Below the pieces are notes generated by a model. The model worked only from the letters and a program-made list of their open reading frames with translations. It was not told the DNA's origin and did not search any database. This document shows, one piece after another, positions 8,204 through 16,624 of a DNA stretch of 64,000 bases (position 1 is the first letter of the stretch; the number at the start of each line of letters is the position of its first letter). Position numbers and translations under genes: made by a program. Origin of the DNA: Geomobilibacter sp964432205 (GTDB lineage: Bacteria; Desulfobacterota; Desulfuromonadia; Geobacterales; DSM-12255); assembly GCA_964432205.1 (NCBI GenBank), contig CAYSMK010000019.1:38289-102288 (forward strand). The letters run 5' to 3'.

Positions 8204-8590
8204 GTGAAAGTGCAGATTTTCATCATCGCTGCCCTGGTAGTCGGTATCGCCCTTGCCGTTGCCCTCTTCTTCAAGGGGGATGCCAATGCCCTGCATGTCA
8301 ATCAGGTCGGTGCCGACCCCCTCGCCTACAAAGGCACCATTACCGTTACCGGGGTCATGGCCGGCATTTCTCCCGACGATCCGAGCATTTTCGGCATGTT
8401 CGATGTCAAGGAACTGCAATGCAAGACCCCCAACTGTAACAAGCTCTACCTCCCGGTGCGCCACCAGGGGCCGATGCCAAAGATCGGCGACGAAATCCGG
8501 GTCACCGGCAGTTTCATGACGATCGGCAACGGCGTTGCCTTTGCCGCCAGCAAGATCAAAGTGGTGCGCAACCACCAGATCGGAGGGTAG
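8204..8590 (+). CDS. Membrane-anchored OB-fold-like protein of an ABC export operon
   Basis: A 128-residue protein with one N-terminal membrane segment (IFIIAALVVGIALAVALFF) and a beta-rich domain carrying GTITVTGVMAGISP and IGDEIRVTGSF, suggestive of a small OB fold such as CcmE-like proteins have. Two cysteines (LQCKTPNCNKLYLP) are close together. GTG 8204 is chosen because of the AAAGGAG box at 8191-8197. Its stop abuts the ATG of the permease (8591), so it is very likely made with the transporter, perhaps as its periplasmic partner (inference). Confidence 0.72.
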   Translation: MKVQIFIIAALVVGIALAVALFFKGDANALHVNQVGADPLAYKGTITVTGVMAGISPDDPSIFGMFDVKELQCKTPNCNKLYLPVRHQGPMPKIGDEIRVTGSFMTIGNGVAFAASKIKVVRNHQIGG

Positions 8591-9754
8591 ATGACCCTCG
8601 CCAAACTGGTCGTCAAGAACATCACCCGCCGGCGGGGACGGTTCGTCTTTACCCTGCTCGGCATCACCATCGGCATTGCCTCCTTTGTCACCTTCCTGGC
8701 CATGGGCGGCAGCCTGAAAAGCGAGATCTATCGCGAAACAGCGGCCCTCGGCGCCAACCTGGTCGTGATTCCCAAGGGGTCCTGCGGCTATGAGCAGCTT
8801 TCCATCCTTACCGGCGACCAGATGCCGACCAACATTTCCGCGGAGGAGATCGCCAGTATCCGCGCCATCAGGGGGCTGACCGTGGTCCCCTTCCTGGCCC
8901 AGCAGACCGCCATCAACAACAGGCCGGTTACCGTCAGCGGCATCGAACCGGCAGCAACGCTGGCCTTCAAGCGCTGGCAGGTTGCCCGGGGGGGATACTT
9001 TGCCCGGGACGACGAGAACGGCGTTGTGCTCGGCGCCGGCGCAGCGCGCCAGTTCGAACTGCAGCCCGGCGCGACCGTTACCATCCGCGGCGAAAAACTA
9101 CCGGTGCTGGGCATCCTGGCCGAGACCGGCGGCCGGGACGACGCCACCCTCTTCCTTTCCCTGCCGATTGCCCAGCGGCTCTTCAAGTCGGCGGACAAGG
9201 TCTCCTATGCAGCGATCCGGGTCGACAACCTGGCCCTTACCGAGGGGTACATCGAGCAGATCCGGGTTGCCACCGGCCTGGGGGTGGTCTCCGACAAGCA
9301 GATGCTCAAATCGGTGCTCGGCATCGTCGGCACCGTCAACATCACCCTGCAGTTAATTGCCGCCGTGGCGGTACTGGCTGCGGCCTTCGGCATCATCAAC
9401 ACCATGGTGGCCGCCACCTACGAGCGAAAGCGGGAGATCGGCATCCTGCAGGCCCTTGGAGCCCGCCGCCGGACGATCTTCACCCTGTTCATGCTGGAGG
9501 CGGGCTTCTACGGCGTCATCGGCGGCGTAACCGGCGTAATCGGCGGCCTGGCCACCGCCGTGATCGCTACCCCCTACATCAGCCAGAATGCCTTCACCAC
9601 CCTGGTGAAGGGCTCCGGCAGCGGTACCCTGGTCGATGCCAAGGTCATTGCCGGCTCCATCCTGTTCTCGGCAATAGTAGCCGTCATCGCCGGCATCTAT
9701 CCCGCCTGGCGGGCAGCGCGGCTCACGCCGGTGGAGGCGATCAGCTATGAGTGA
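8591..9754 (+). CDS. ABC transporter permease, MacB/FtsX family
   Basis: A 387-residue permease: N-terminal membrane segment after RRRGRFVFTLLGITIGIASFVTF, a MacB-like periplasmic domain (about 45-235), then three C-terminal membrane segments of the FtsX fold (about 245-385) with the coupling-helix motif YERKREIGILQALGA and the terminal ARLTPVEAISYE. This architecture belongs to mechanotransmission ABC systems (LolCE, MacB, FtsX) that move lipids, peptides or drugs from the outer leaflet or drive periplasmic proteins; the substrate here is unknown. It overlaps the ATPase gene by 8 bases, so both subunits are coupled. Confidence 0.9.
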   Translation: MTLAKLVVKNITRRRGRFVFTLLGITIGIASFVTFLAMGGSLKSEIYRETAALGANLVVIPKGSCGYEQLSILTGDQMPTNISAEEIASIRAIRGLTVVPFLAQQTAINNRPVTVSGIEPAATLAFKRWQVARGGYFARDDENGVVLGAGAARQFELQPGATVTIRGEKLPVLGILAETGGRDDATLFLSLPIAQRLFKSADKVSYAAIRVDNLALTEGYIEQIRVATGLGVVSDKQMLKSVLGIVGTVNITLQLIAAVAVLAAAFGIINTMVAATYERKREIGILQALGARRRTIFTLFMLEAGFYGVIGGVTGVIGGLATAVIATPYISQNAFTTLVKGSGSGTLVDAKVIAGSILFSAIVAVIAGIYPAWRAARLTPVEAISYE

Positions 9755-10421
9755 CGTCATCATCCGCACCGAACATGCCGCCAAAACCTATGCCACCGGA
9801 GCTGTCAGTACCACTGCCCTCAAGGACGTATCCCTGGAAATTCTCCGGGGATCATTCACCTGCATCGTCGGCCCGTCCGGCCATGGTAAAAGCACGCTCA
9901 TGCACCTGATCGGCGGCCTCGACCGGCCCACCGACGGCAAGGTCTTTATCGGTGGCATGGAGATCAGCGGGATTGCCAACAGCGACCTGGCCCGACTGCG
10001 TGGTACACGGATCGGCTTCGTCTTTCAGTTCTTCAACCTCCTGCAGGGGCTGACCGCCATCGAGAATGTGGAAATTGCCATGATGCTGGCCGGAGTGCCT
10101 GAACGCGAGCAGCGTGTCCGGGCAGAGGAATTGCTGGCCCAGGTGGGGCTGGCGGAGAAGGCCGGTTCGAAGCCGAGCCAGCTCTCCGGCGGTCAGCAGC
10201 AGCGGGTGGCAATTGCCCGGGCGCTGGCCAACGATCCCGACATCCTGCTGATGGACGAGCCGACCGGCAACCTGGACTCACATGCCGAAGCGGAAATATT
10301 GGACCTGCTGCAGACGCTCCACTCCCGGGGGAAGACCGTGGTTATCGTCACCCACAGCGATGAGGTTTCCCGGCGGGCCCAGCGGATCATTCGCGTCAAG
10401 GATGGGCTGGTTGCCCACTGA
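9747..10421 (+). CDS. ABC transporter ATP-binding protein, LolD/MacB family
   Basis: A 224-residue ATPase with Walker A GPSGHGKST (42-50), Q-loop FQFFNLLQGLTA, signature LSGGQQQR (from 146), Walker B LLMDEPTG (near 167-174) and the switch histidine in VIVTHSDE. Length and motifs match the LolD/MacB/FtsE group, which pairs with FtsX-type permeases such as the one encoded immediately upstream with an 8-base overlap. It is the last gene of this operon; a new promoter starts right after it. Confidence 0.95.
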   Translation: MSDVIIRTEHAAKTYATGAVSTTALKDVSLEILRGSFTCIVGPSGHGKSTLMHLIGGLDRPTDGKVFIGGMEISGIANSDLARLRGTRIGFVFQFFNLLQGLTAIENVEIAMMLAGVPEREQRVRAEELLAQVGLAEKAGSKPSQLSGGQQQRVAIARALANDPDILLMDEPTGNLDSHAEAEILDLLQTLHSRGKTVVIVTHSDEVSRRAQRIIRVKDGLVAH

Positions 10422-10448
10422 AACGGTTGACACACTCAATTATTTCAC

Positions 10449-10477
10449 TTGACGGCTTGTATGAAAGAAATTATAGT
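10449..10477 (+). promoter_or_regulatory. Sigma-70 promoter for the riboswitch-controlled terC-family gene
   Basis: TTGACG (10449-10454), 17-base spacer, TATAGT (10472-10477). The predicted start near 10484 falls just before the riboswitch. Confidence 0.75.
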
Positions 10478-10486
10478 TTGACACTC

Positions 10487-10588
10487 TAAAGGGGAGTAGT
10501 TATCGGTCGGAGAAAAGGCCGACCCGGATTCCGTCAAGACGGTCGAAAGGCCCGGGACCGGGGCAGATACCTGCCAACAAGACCTTTA
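10487..10588 (+). ncRNA. yybP-ykoY (manganese) riboswitch aptamer
   Basis: The conserved opening TAAAGGGGAGTAG (10487-10499) pairs through TAAAGG with CCTTTA at 10583-10588 to form P1; the body contains an internal hairpin (GGTCGGAGAAAAGGCCGACC) and GC-rich stems. This is the yybP-ykoY class, which senses Mn2+ and typically precedes MntP, Alx/TerC and P-type ATPase genes. A TerC-family gene follows. The 3' strand of P1 is also the 5' arm of the terminator, so ligand-stabilised P1 would prevent termination (an ON switch, inferred). Confidence 0.87.
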
Positions 10589-10623
10589 TCCAGGCACACG
10601 CCATGGGTAAAGGTCTTTTTTTT
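10579..10623 (+). terminator. Riboswitch-controlled intrinsic terminator
   Basis: AAGACCTTTA (10579-10588) pairs with TAAAGGTCTT (10608-10617), followed by an eight-T run. The stem shares CCTTTA with riboswitch P1, so the two structures exclude each other. Confidence 0.92.
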
Positions 10624-10860
10624 ACCCATGGCGAAAAGTCAGTGCCTGTTCGGTACGATCAACATCGTCGGGGGAACCACCATGAACAGACTCAACACCA
10701 CCCTTCTACTTTCCTCATCACCATCTTCACGGTTATCACGGGCAGCGCCATCAGAAAGCGCATCAGAGATGGTCTTCACCGTCAGCATGGCCTTTGACGT
10801 GAACCACTGGTTTTCCGACCAGATCACCCTGAACATTACGGAATTCAAGGAGACATCAGC
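10624..10860 (+). other. Long leader between riboswitch terminator and terC-family gene; possible 63-codon ORF
   Basis: An open frame runs from ATG 10682 to 10873 (MNRLNTTLLLSSSPSSRL...), preceded by GGGGGAACC, and overlaps the start of the terC-family gene by 13 bases. Composition is Ser-rich and unlike a normal protein. In another frame there is a short hydrophobic string (FLITIFTVITGSAI), which could be decayed coding sequence. I cannot say whether any peptide is made. Confidence 0.3.
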
Positions 10861-11610
10861 ATGGATTGGTTGACCGACCCGCAGGTCTGGATGGCACTGG
10901 TAACCCTGACCGCCCTGGAAATAGTCCTTGGCATCGACAACATCATCTTCATCTCGATCCAGGCGGGCAAGCTCCCTGCGGAGCAGCAGGAGAAGGCCCG
11001 GCTGGTCGGCCTCGGGCTGGCAATGTTTATTCGCGTTGCGCTGCTGTTCTCGCTCACCTGGTTGATGGGGCTTACCGCGCCGCTCGTTACCGTGCTCGGC
11101 AACGAGATTTCCGGTCGTGACCTGATTCTGCTCTCGGGCGGGCTGTTTTTGCTCTGGAAAAGCACGATGGAGATCCACGAGAAGCTCGAAGGAGACGAAG
11201 GGGTGACATCAGCCAAGGTCGGGGCAACCTTCGGCGCCGTCATCGTACAGATCCTCCTGCTGGACATCGTCTTTTCCCTCGATTCCATCATTACGGCCAT
11301 AGGCATGGCCAGCCAGCTTGCCGTCATGATTGCCGCTGTCGTCATCGCCGTCGGCTTCATGATGCTCTTTTCGGGGAAGATCAGTTCCTTTGTCGAAAGA
11401 CACCCGACCATCAAGATGCTGGCCCTGAGCTTTCTGCTCCTGATCGGGGTGGCACTGATCGGCGACAGCCTCGACATGCATATTCCCAAGGGGTACATCT
11501 ATTTCGCCATGGCCTTTTCAGTGGCGGTGGAGATGCTCAACCTGCGCATGCGCCGCGGCACGCCGGTCAAACTCCATCAACCGCACCTGATGGACTCCAT
11601 TGAAAAATGA
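10861..11610 (+). CDS. TerC/Alx-family integral membrane protein
   Basis: A 249-residue polytopic membrane protein. The diagnostic motifs are ALEIVLGIDNIIFI near the start and LLDIVFSLDSIITAIGMA around 138-155, each with acidic residues inside membrane helices that are thought to coordinate a metal. Family members export Mn2+ or are linked to tellurite and pH stress. An AAGGAG box at 10847-10852 fixes the start. Regulation is visible: promoter, yybP-ykoY riboswitch and terminator precede it, which makes manganese handling the most likely role. Confidence 0.9.
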   Translation: MDWLTDPQVWMALVTLTALEIVLGIDNIIFISIQAGKLPAEQQEKARLVGLGLAMFIRVALLFSLTWLMGLTAPLVTVLGNEISGRDLILLSGGLFLLWKSTMEIHEKLEGDEGVTSAKVGATFGAVIVQILLLDIVFSLDSIITAIGMASQLAVMIAAVVIAVGFMMLFSGKISSFVERHPTIKMLALSFLLLIGVALIGDSLDMHIPKGYIYFAMAFSVAVEMLNLRMRRGTPVKLHQPHLMDSIEK

Positions 11611-11666
11611 TCATCATCGCCCATCCATGGCCCAACCGCAGGCGCTACACCAAAGGAGAGAGCACA

Positions 11667-12104
11667 ATGAAAAGACACATTGTCAAGTTCGTTGCGGTAA
11701 TGGCAGCCGTTATGTTGTTGAGCATCACCGTGTTGGAACTCACTGCCCACGCCAGGGTCGGCGGGAGCCGTTCATCGGGCAGCCGCGGCACCCGCAGCTA
11801 TGCCAGGCCGGCCACCACCTATTCCCAACCCGGCCAGTCACGGCAGCAGGTTGCGCCTGCTCCCGGCCCCTTCCGGCAACAGCCGGCCGGTGGCTTCATG
11901 CGCGGCATGGCCGGCGGCATCATGGGGGGACTGCTGGGGGGGATGCTGTTCAGCAGCCTCGGCTTCGCCGGCGCCGGCAGCATGGGGGGCGGCGGCATCG
12001 GCCTGTTTGAGATCGTCCTCCTGGCCGGGATTGGCTACCTTATTTACCGGTATGTGCAAAAGAAACGCGCCGATAGCGCTTCCAATCCTTTTGGACGGAG
12101 ATGA
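11667..12104 (+). CDS. Short Tim44-like N-terminal protein without the Tim44 domain
   Basis: A 145-residue protein: signal peptide (KFVAVMAAVMLLSITVLELTAHA), an Arg/Ser/Gly stretch (ARVGGSRSSGSRGTRSYARP), a Pro/Gln linker, a Gly-rich hydrophobic segment (MAGGIMGGLLGGMLF) and a membrane helix (LFEIVLLAGIGYLIYRYVQ). This is the organisation of the N-terminus of bacterial Tim44-domain proteins, but the roughly 130-residue Tim44 domain that normally follows is absent. The start at 11667 is backed by AAAGGAGAG. It is co-directional with terC and the UPF0182 gene. Function unknown. Confidence 0.65.
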   Translation: MKRHIVKFVAVMAAVMLLSITVLELTAHARVGGSRSSGSRGTRSYARPATTYSQPGQSRQQVAPAPGPFRQQPAGGFMRGMAGGIMGGLLGGMLFSSLGFAGAGSMGGGGIGLFEIVLLAGIGYLIYRYVQKKRADSASNPFGRR

Positions 12105-12105
12105 C

Positions 12106-12162
12106 GAATCCGCGAGACCGGGGTCCGGTTCACGCCTTCGGCCCTCCCTGCCTCACGGATTC
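12106..12162 (+). repeat. Imperfect inverted repeat between the Tim44-like gene and the UPF0182 gene
   Basis: GAATCCGCGAG (12106-12116) and CTCACGGATTC (12152-12162) pair with one mismatch around a GC-rich loop. There is no T-run, so it is either an mRNA-stability hairpin or incidental. Confidence 0.4.
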
Positions 12163-12185
12163 TGGTAGTAACAAAGGGGTACGCT

Positions 12186-14861
12186 ATGCCTAACAAGAGA
12201 CTGATTCTCGCAGTGATACTCGCATCGGTGCTGCTGCCTTTGATTTCTTACAGCCTGAATTTCTACACCGATTGGCTGTTTTTCATCGAAACCGGTTTCG
12301 CATCGGTGTTCACGACGACCCTGTATGCCAAGACCGGGGCCGGCCTGCTCTTCGGTGGACTGCTGTTCGTCGTTGTGCAGATAAATCTTCACTACGCGAA
12401 CAGGGCGCAATTTCCTCTGTCCGGCATATTCATCGTGGGAGGTGGCAGCCTTCGACTGAACAGGGAGGAAGCCGCCCGCATCGCCAGATCGGCAAGCATC
12501 CTCATCAGTGTTGTTCTGGCGCTCTTTGCCGGCAACTGGGGTGCCGTGCAATGGAACGATCTGCTGCTGTTCACGCATAAGCTGGCTGTAGGCACGGTAG
12601 ATCCGGTCATCGGCAAGGATATCGGTTTCTACCTGTTCAGCCTGCCATTCATGGAAACGCTCAAGGCTTTTGCAGGGTTCATGCTGCTGGCGACGATAGT
12701 CATGGTCACAGCACTGTATTACGTCCGGGGCGGCATCATCCTGACGGAGCGGGGTGCGGCGGTCGATGCAAAGGTGCGGCGACACCTGGCGGTTCTGGTC
12801 GGGCTCTTCGCCTGCGTGATCGCTGCCGGTTTTTATCTGGACAGCTTCGGGCTGCTGCTTGCCAATAACGGCATCTTTCATGGCGCAGGCTATGTGGATC
12901 TCAACTCCCGGCTGCTTACCTACAGGGTGCTGACGTTCCTGACCCCGCTGGCTGGGGCCATGCTGGCAGTCGGCATCTGGAAAGGCGCCTGGCGCACGGC
13001 GCTGCTGCCGCCGATCATCGTGATTGCGCTGTATGTCATCGGCATCAGGGTCTATCCGGGACTACTCCAGAAATTCAAGGTTGCGCCCAACGAGTTGGCC
13101 CTTGAGACGCCCTACATCGAGCACAACCTCACCTTTACCCGTTTCGGCTACGATCTGGACAAGATCGAAACCGTACCGTTCGATGTGGATACGAAACTTT
13201 CCGCTGCCGATATCGCCAATAACGATGCCACCATCAAAAACATCCGGCTCTGGGACCACGCCCCGCTGCTCAAGACCTATAGCCAGCTGCAGCAGATCAG
13301 GACCTATTACAAGTTTTTCGATGTGGACAATGACCGCTATATGGTGAACGGCAAGTACGCCCAGGTCATGCTGTCGCCGCGCGAGCTTTCCTACGCCGAT
13401 CTGCCCAGCAAAAACTGGATCAACGAGCGCCTGATATTTACCCACGGCAATGGCATTACCTTCGGCCCGGTCAGCCGGATCAGCAAGGAGGGGCTGCCGG
13501 AGTTTTTCGTCAAGGATATCCCGGCAGTCAGCCTGGCCGACATCAAGGTAACAAAGCCCGAAATCTATTACGGCGAACTGTCCAACGACTATGTGGTCGT
13601 CAAGACCAGGGTCCCGGAATTCAGCTACCCGACCGCCACCGGCAACATCAACACCACCTATGCCGGCAAAGGCGGGGTAGCGATCGATTCCCTCCTCAAA
13701 AAGGCCCTTTTTGCCGCCACATTCAAAACGGAAAAAATCCTGCTTTCTTCGGACATTACCGCGGAGAGCCGTATCCTTTACAACCGCAACATCAACGTGC
13801 GGGTCAAAACCATAGCGCCGTTCCTCCGTTTCGATGGCGATCCTTATATGGTGGTGGACGACAAGGGGAGGCTCAAATGGATCATCGACGCCTACACCTA
13901 TTCGGATCGCCTCCCCTATTCAAAGCCGCTCAGGGGGGGCGTCAACTACATGCGGAATTCCGTTAAGACGGTTGTCGATGCCTATGACGGTTCTCTCGAC
14001 TTCTACATCAGCGACCCGAACGACATCCTGGTAAGGGTCTACGCCCAGATGTTCCCGGGGCTGTTCAAACCGCTGACCGCCATGCCGGATGATCTGCGCA
14101 AGCATGTCCGTTACCCGCATCAGTTCCTCCAGGTGCAGGCCGCCATGTTTGCCGCCTACCACATGACCGACCCGAAGGTCTTCTACAACAAGGAGAACCT
14201 GTGGCAGGTTCCGGCACTGGGCGAAAAGCCGATGGAACCGTACTACACGATCATGAGGCTTCCGGGTGAAACGGTGGAGGAGTACATCCTGTTGCTGCCG
14301 TTTACCCCCTCCAATCGAGACAACCTGGCGGCCTGGCTGACGGCACGTTGCGACGGACCGAATTACGGAAAGATCCGGGCCTATACCTTCCCGCGCGACC
14401 GGTTGATCTATGGCCCGAAACAGATTGACGCCCGCATCAACCAGGACTCCTTCATATCCCAGCAGTTGACGCTCTGGAGCCAACGCGGCTCAGAGGTCAT
14501 CCGGGGGAGCTTGCTCGTGATCCCGATCGAAAAATCGCTGCTCTACGTGCAGCCGCTCTTTCTTGCCGCCGACAAGGCAGGGCTGCCCGAACTGAAGCGG
14601 GTGATTGTCGCCTTCGGTGATGAGGTCGTCATGGAGGAGAACCTGGAACTGGCCCTGCAGCGACTCTTCGGAGGGAACAAAGCTGCCACCGTTGCCGCCA
14701 GGGAGGTCACGACAGATGCGAAGGCATCACCGTCCCAGCTTGCCAGGGAAGCGATGGCCATCTTCGAGAAGGCCACCGCCCTGCAGCGCCAGGGAGACTG
14801 GGCAGGTTATGGCGAAGAATTGAAGAAGCTCCGGCAGGTACTGCAGCGGATAGCGCAGTAG
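12186..14861 (+). CDS. UPF0182 family membrane protein
   Basis: An 891-residue protein of the UPF0182 (COG1615) family. The first 290 residues contain about seven membrane helices, starting NKRLILAVILASVLLPLISYS and including WLFFIETGFASVF; the remaining 600 residues form a large non-membrane domain with the family strings NLTFTRFGYDLDKI, RSYYKF-like TYYKFFDVDNDRY, LPSKNWINERLIFTHGNG and PYSKPLRGGVNYMRNSVK. The family is widespread but has no established function. Length is normal (about 900). The start follows AAAGGGG with ATG at 12186. It has no obvious partner among its neighbours. Confidence 0.92.
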   Translation: MPNKRLILAVILASVLLPLISYSLNFYTDWLFFIETGFASVFTTTLYAKTGAGLLFGGLLFVVVQINLHYANRAQFPLSGIFIVGGGSLRLNREEAARIARSASILISVVLALFAGNWGAVQWNDLLLFTHKLAVGTVDPVIGKDIGFYLFSLPFMETLKAFAGFMLLATIVMVTALYYVRGGIILTERGAAVDAKVRRHLAVLVGLFACVIAAGFYLDSFGLLLANNGIFHGAGYVDLNSRLLTYRVLTFLTPLAGAMLAVGIWKGAWRTALLPPIIVIALYVIGIRVYPGLLQKFKVAPNELALETPYIEHNLTFTRFGYDLDKIETVPFDVDTKLSAADIANNDATIKNIRLWDHAPLLKTYSQLQQIRTYYKFFDVDNDRYMVNGKYAQVMLSPRELSYADLPSKNWINERLIFTHGNGITFGPVSRISKEGLPEFFVKDIPAVSLADIKVTKPEIYYGELSNDYVVVKTRVPEFSYPTATGNINTTYAGKGGVAIDSLLKKALFAATFKTEKILLSSDITAESRILYNRNINVRVKTIAPFLRFDGDPYMVVDDKGRLKWIIDAYTYSDRLPYSKPLRGGVNYMRNSVKTVVDAYDGSLDFYISDPNDILVRVYAQMFPGLFKPLTAMPDDLRKHVRYPHQFLQVQAAMFAAYHMTDPKVFYNKENLWQVPALGEKPMEPYYTIMRLPGETVEEYILLLPFTPSNRDNLAAWLTARCDGPNYGKIRAYTFPRDRLIYGPKQIDARINQDSFISQQLTLWSQRGSEVIRGSLLVIPIEKSLLYVQPLFLAADKAGLPELKRVIVAFGDEVVMEENLELALQRLFGGNKAATVAAREVTTDAKASPSQLAREAMAIFEKATALQRQGDWAGYGEELKKLRQVLQRIAQ

Positions 14862-14911
14862 CCGTACATTAACCGGCCTCGGGCCGCACATCACAACCAG
14901 GAGGTTTCACC

Positions 14912-15196
14912 ATGAAATGTCCCGTCTGCACAAGCGTCAACCTCGTCATGTCCGAACGCCAGGGGATTGAAATCGATTACTGTCCGGAATGTCGCGGCGT
15001 ATGGCTTGACCGGGGGGAGCTCGATAAGATCATCGAGCGTGCCGTGCCACCGCAGTTGGCACCCCACCCGCAACCTCCGCAGGCACCGCAACCAAACGTC
15101 TATCAAAATGGCCATGCTCCCGGATATGGTCATGGCTATGCCCACGGCCATAAACCGCACCGCAAAAAATCGTTTCTTGAAGAGCTGTTCGACTGA
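14912..15196 (+). CDS. TFIIB-type zinc finger protein
   Basis: A 94-residue protein with C3-x2-C6 and C24-x2-C27 plus the following RGVWLDRGELDKIIERA, the hallmark of the zf-TFIIB (COG3809) family. The C-terminal half is Pro/Gln/His-rich (GYGHGYAHGHKPH) and ends FLEELFD. Preceded by CAGGAGG. The His-rich tail may bind metal, but the role of this family is unknown. It is co-directional with the UPF0182 gene 50 bases upstream. Confidence 0.88.
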   Translation: MKCPVCTSVNLVMSERQGIEIDYCPECRGVWLDRGELDKIIERAVPPQLAPHPQPPQAPQPNVYQNGHAPGYGHGYAHGHKPHRKKSFLEELFD

Positions 15197-15276
15197 TCTG
15201 ATCGGTCACCGCCGAACAATCGGCAGCGGCAGTCCGCTGCCACACCAGACATTAACCGGCATTCAGAGATTTAGCC

Positions 15277-16266
15277 ATGTCCAGATATACCACCGGCAGC
15301 TATCTGCTGGCCATAGCCGCCGTCTTCCTTGTCCTGCGCTTCCACTTGCTACCGGCGGCGTTCGCCGGGCTTGCAGTGTATGTGCTGACACTGAAGCTCG
15401 CCCGCCACCTGCCCAAAAACATGAACCGCTTTGCGCACAGGGTCGCCCTGGGGGTCGTGGTGGTGTGCGTCATAACCTGCCTCACAAGCGCCGGTGCCGC
15501 AATCTGGTCATTCATCGGCAGCAGCCACGGCATCGCTGCCCTGCTGGCCACGGTGGTTGATACGCTCGGCAGCCTGCGCGGCACACTGCCCGCTTCGGTT
15601 GCCGATCTGCTGCCAACGACGATTGAAGGGCTGCGACAGCAGCTTCTTGAGATGTTCGGCGACCATGTCCAGAAAATATCGGTGGTCGGCATGGAAGGGA
15701 TCAAGGTATTTGCCCATGTCCTGCTGGGCATGGTCGTTGGCGGGATGGCCGCCGTGCATCACTTCAAGGAACATGAAACGGCGCCACCGTTTATCGGTGC
15801 ATTGCGATCCAGGCTGCGCACTCTTACCACGGCCTTCGACAAGGTGGTTTTTGCGCAGGTGAAGATATCCGCCCTCAACGCCGCCTTGACCGCCGTCTAC
15901 CTGCTGGTAGCGCTGCCGCTCTTCGATATTCACCTGCCGATGGCAACGATTTTGATCCTGCTTACGTTTGCCGTCGGCATGCTGCCCGTGGTGGGAAACC
16001 TGGTCTCAAATACCGTCATTGTCGTCATCAGCCTCGGCATATCCCCGGGGGTCGGCGCTGCATCGCTGCTGTTTCTGGTGTTGATCCATAAGGCCGAATA
16101 TTTCATGAACGCCAGGATTGTCGGCCACGAAGTACAGGCAACAGCATGGGAACTGTTAAGCGCCATGCTGCTTATGGAGGCAACCTTCGGCATCGTGGGA
16201 CTGGTGGCGGCACCGGTGGTGTATGCCTGGCTCAAGGCGGAGATAAAGGAGCAGGGAATGATTTGA
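15277..16266 (+). CDS. AI-2E family (PerM/YdiK-like) transporter
   Basis: A 329-residue polytopic membrane protein: two membrane helices at the N-terminus, a pair around 65-90, a long amphipathic region (about 95-150) and a C-terminal bundle including IHLPMATILILLTFAVGMLPVVGNLVSNT and YFMNARIVGHEVQATAWELLSAMLLMEATFG. This matches the AI-2E/PerM superfamily of putative exporters or proton antiporters. Substrate unknown. ATG 15277 has no strong ribosome site. It is somewhat shorter than the 340-370 residues usual for the family. Confidence 0.75.
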   Translation: MSRYTTGSYLLAIAAVFLVLRFHLLPAAFAGLAVYVLTLKLARHLPKNMNRFAHRVALGVVVVCVITCLTSAGAAIWSFIGSSHGIAALLATVVDTLGSLRGTLPASVADLLPTTIEGLRQQLLEMFGDHVQKISVVGMEGIKVFAHVLLGMVVGGMAAVHHFKEHETAPPFIGALRSRLRTLTTAFDKVVFAQVKISALNAALTAVYLLVALPLFDIHLPMATILILLTFAVGMLPVVGNLVSNTVIVVISLGISPGVGAASLLFLVLIHKAEYFMNARIVGHEVQATAWELLSAMLLMEATFGIVGLVAAPVVYAWLKAEIKEQGMI

Positions 16267-16353
16267 TCCAGCGCGGCTGATCGCGCTTCGAGGCAGTGGG
16301 AACGACCGCACGGCATGCGCATCGGCACTCGGCGTGACCATTGTGTTCTTTTC

Positions 16354-16396
16354 TTGACACAATCCGGAAGGGAGAGTAATTTAAATTTTATATAAT
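16354..16396 (+). promoter_or_regulatory. AT-rich promoter region of a small membrane gene
   Basis: TTGACA (16354-16359) is followed at 17 bases by TAATTT (16377-16382); a perfect TATAAT also occurs at 16391-16396 without a matching -35. The stretch 16377-16410 is strikingly AT-rich for this genome. Confidence 0.5.
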
Positions 16397-16420
16397 TAAT
16401 ACTATCTTAAAGAGGCTGCC

Positions 16421-16570
16421 ATGCACGCAATCAAACCGACAGTTATTGCCGTGGTAATCCTTGCAGGCATTTCCCTGCTCCTGTTTCTGACCCTCCCCAA
16501 AGAGCGCAGGGCTCTTCCCGCCTCCAGTTATTCGAACTCTACGGAAGTTGCCGTGGTTGTCATTCGTTAG
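16421..16570 (+). CDS. 49-residue single-span membrane protein, unknown
   Basis: ATG 16421 opens a 49-codon frame: MHAIKPTVIAVVILAG then ISLLLFLTLPKERRALP, a short tail SSYSNSTEV and VVVIR before TAG. It has one clear membrane helix (about 8-28) with a positively charged cytoplasmic-type boundary after it. AGAGG lies 7-11 bases before the start and a good promoter precedes it. It is free-standing, with a convergent kinase gene downstream. Small genes of this kind are often stress or regulatory peptides, but nothing here shows which. Confidence 0.5.
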   Translation: MHAIKPTVIAVVILAGISLLLFLTLPKERRALPASSYSNSTEVAVVVIR

Positions 16571-16624
16571 CAGCCAGGGATCTGCTGCCTGACAATCGCA
16601 GGGACCCAGAATCGCGCGGAAGGA

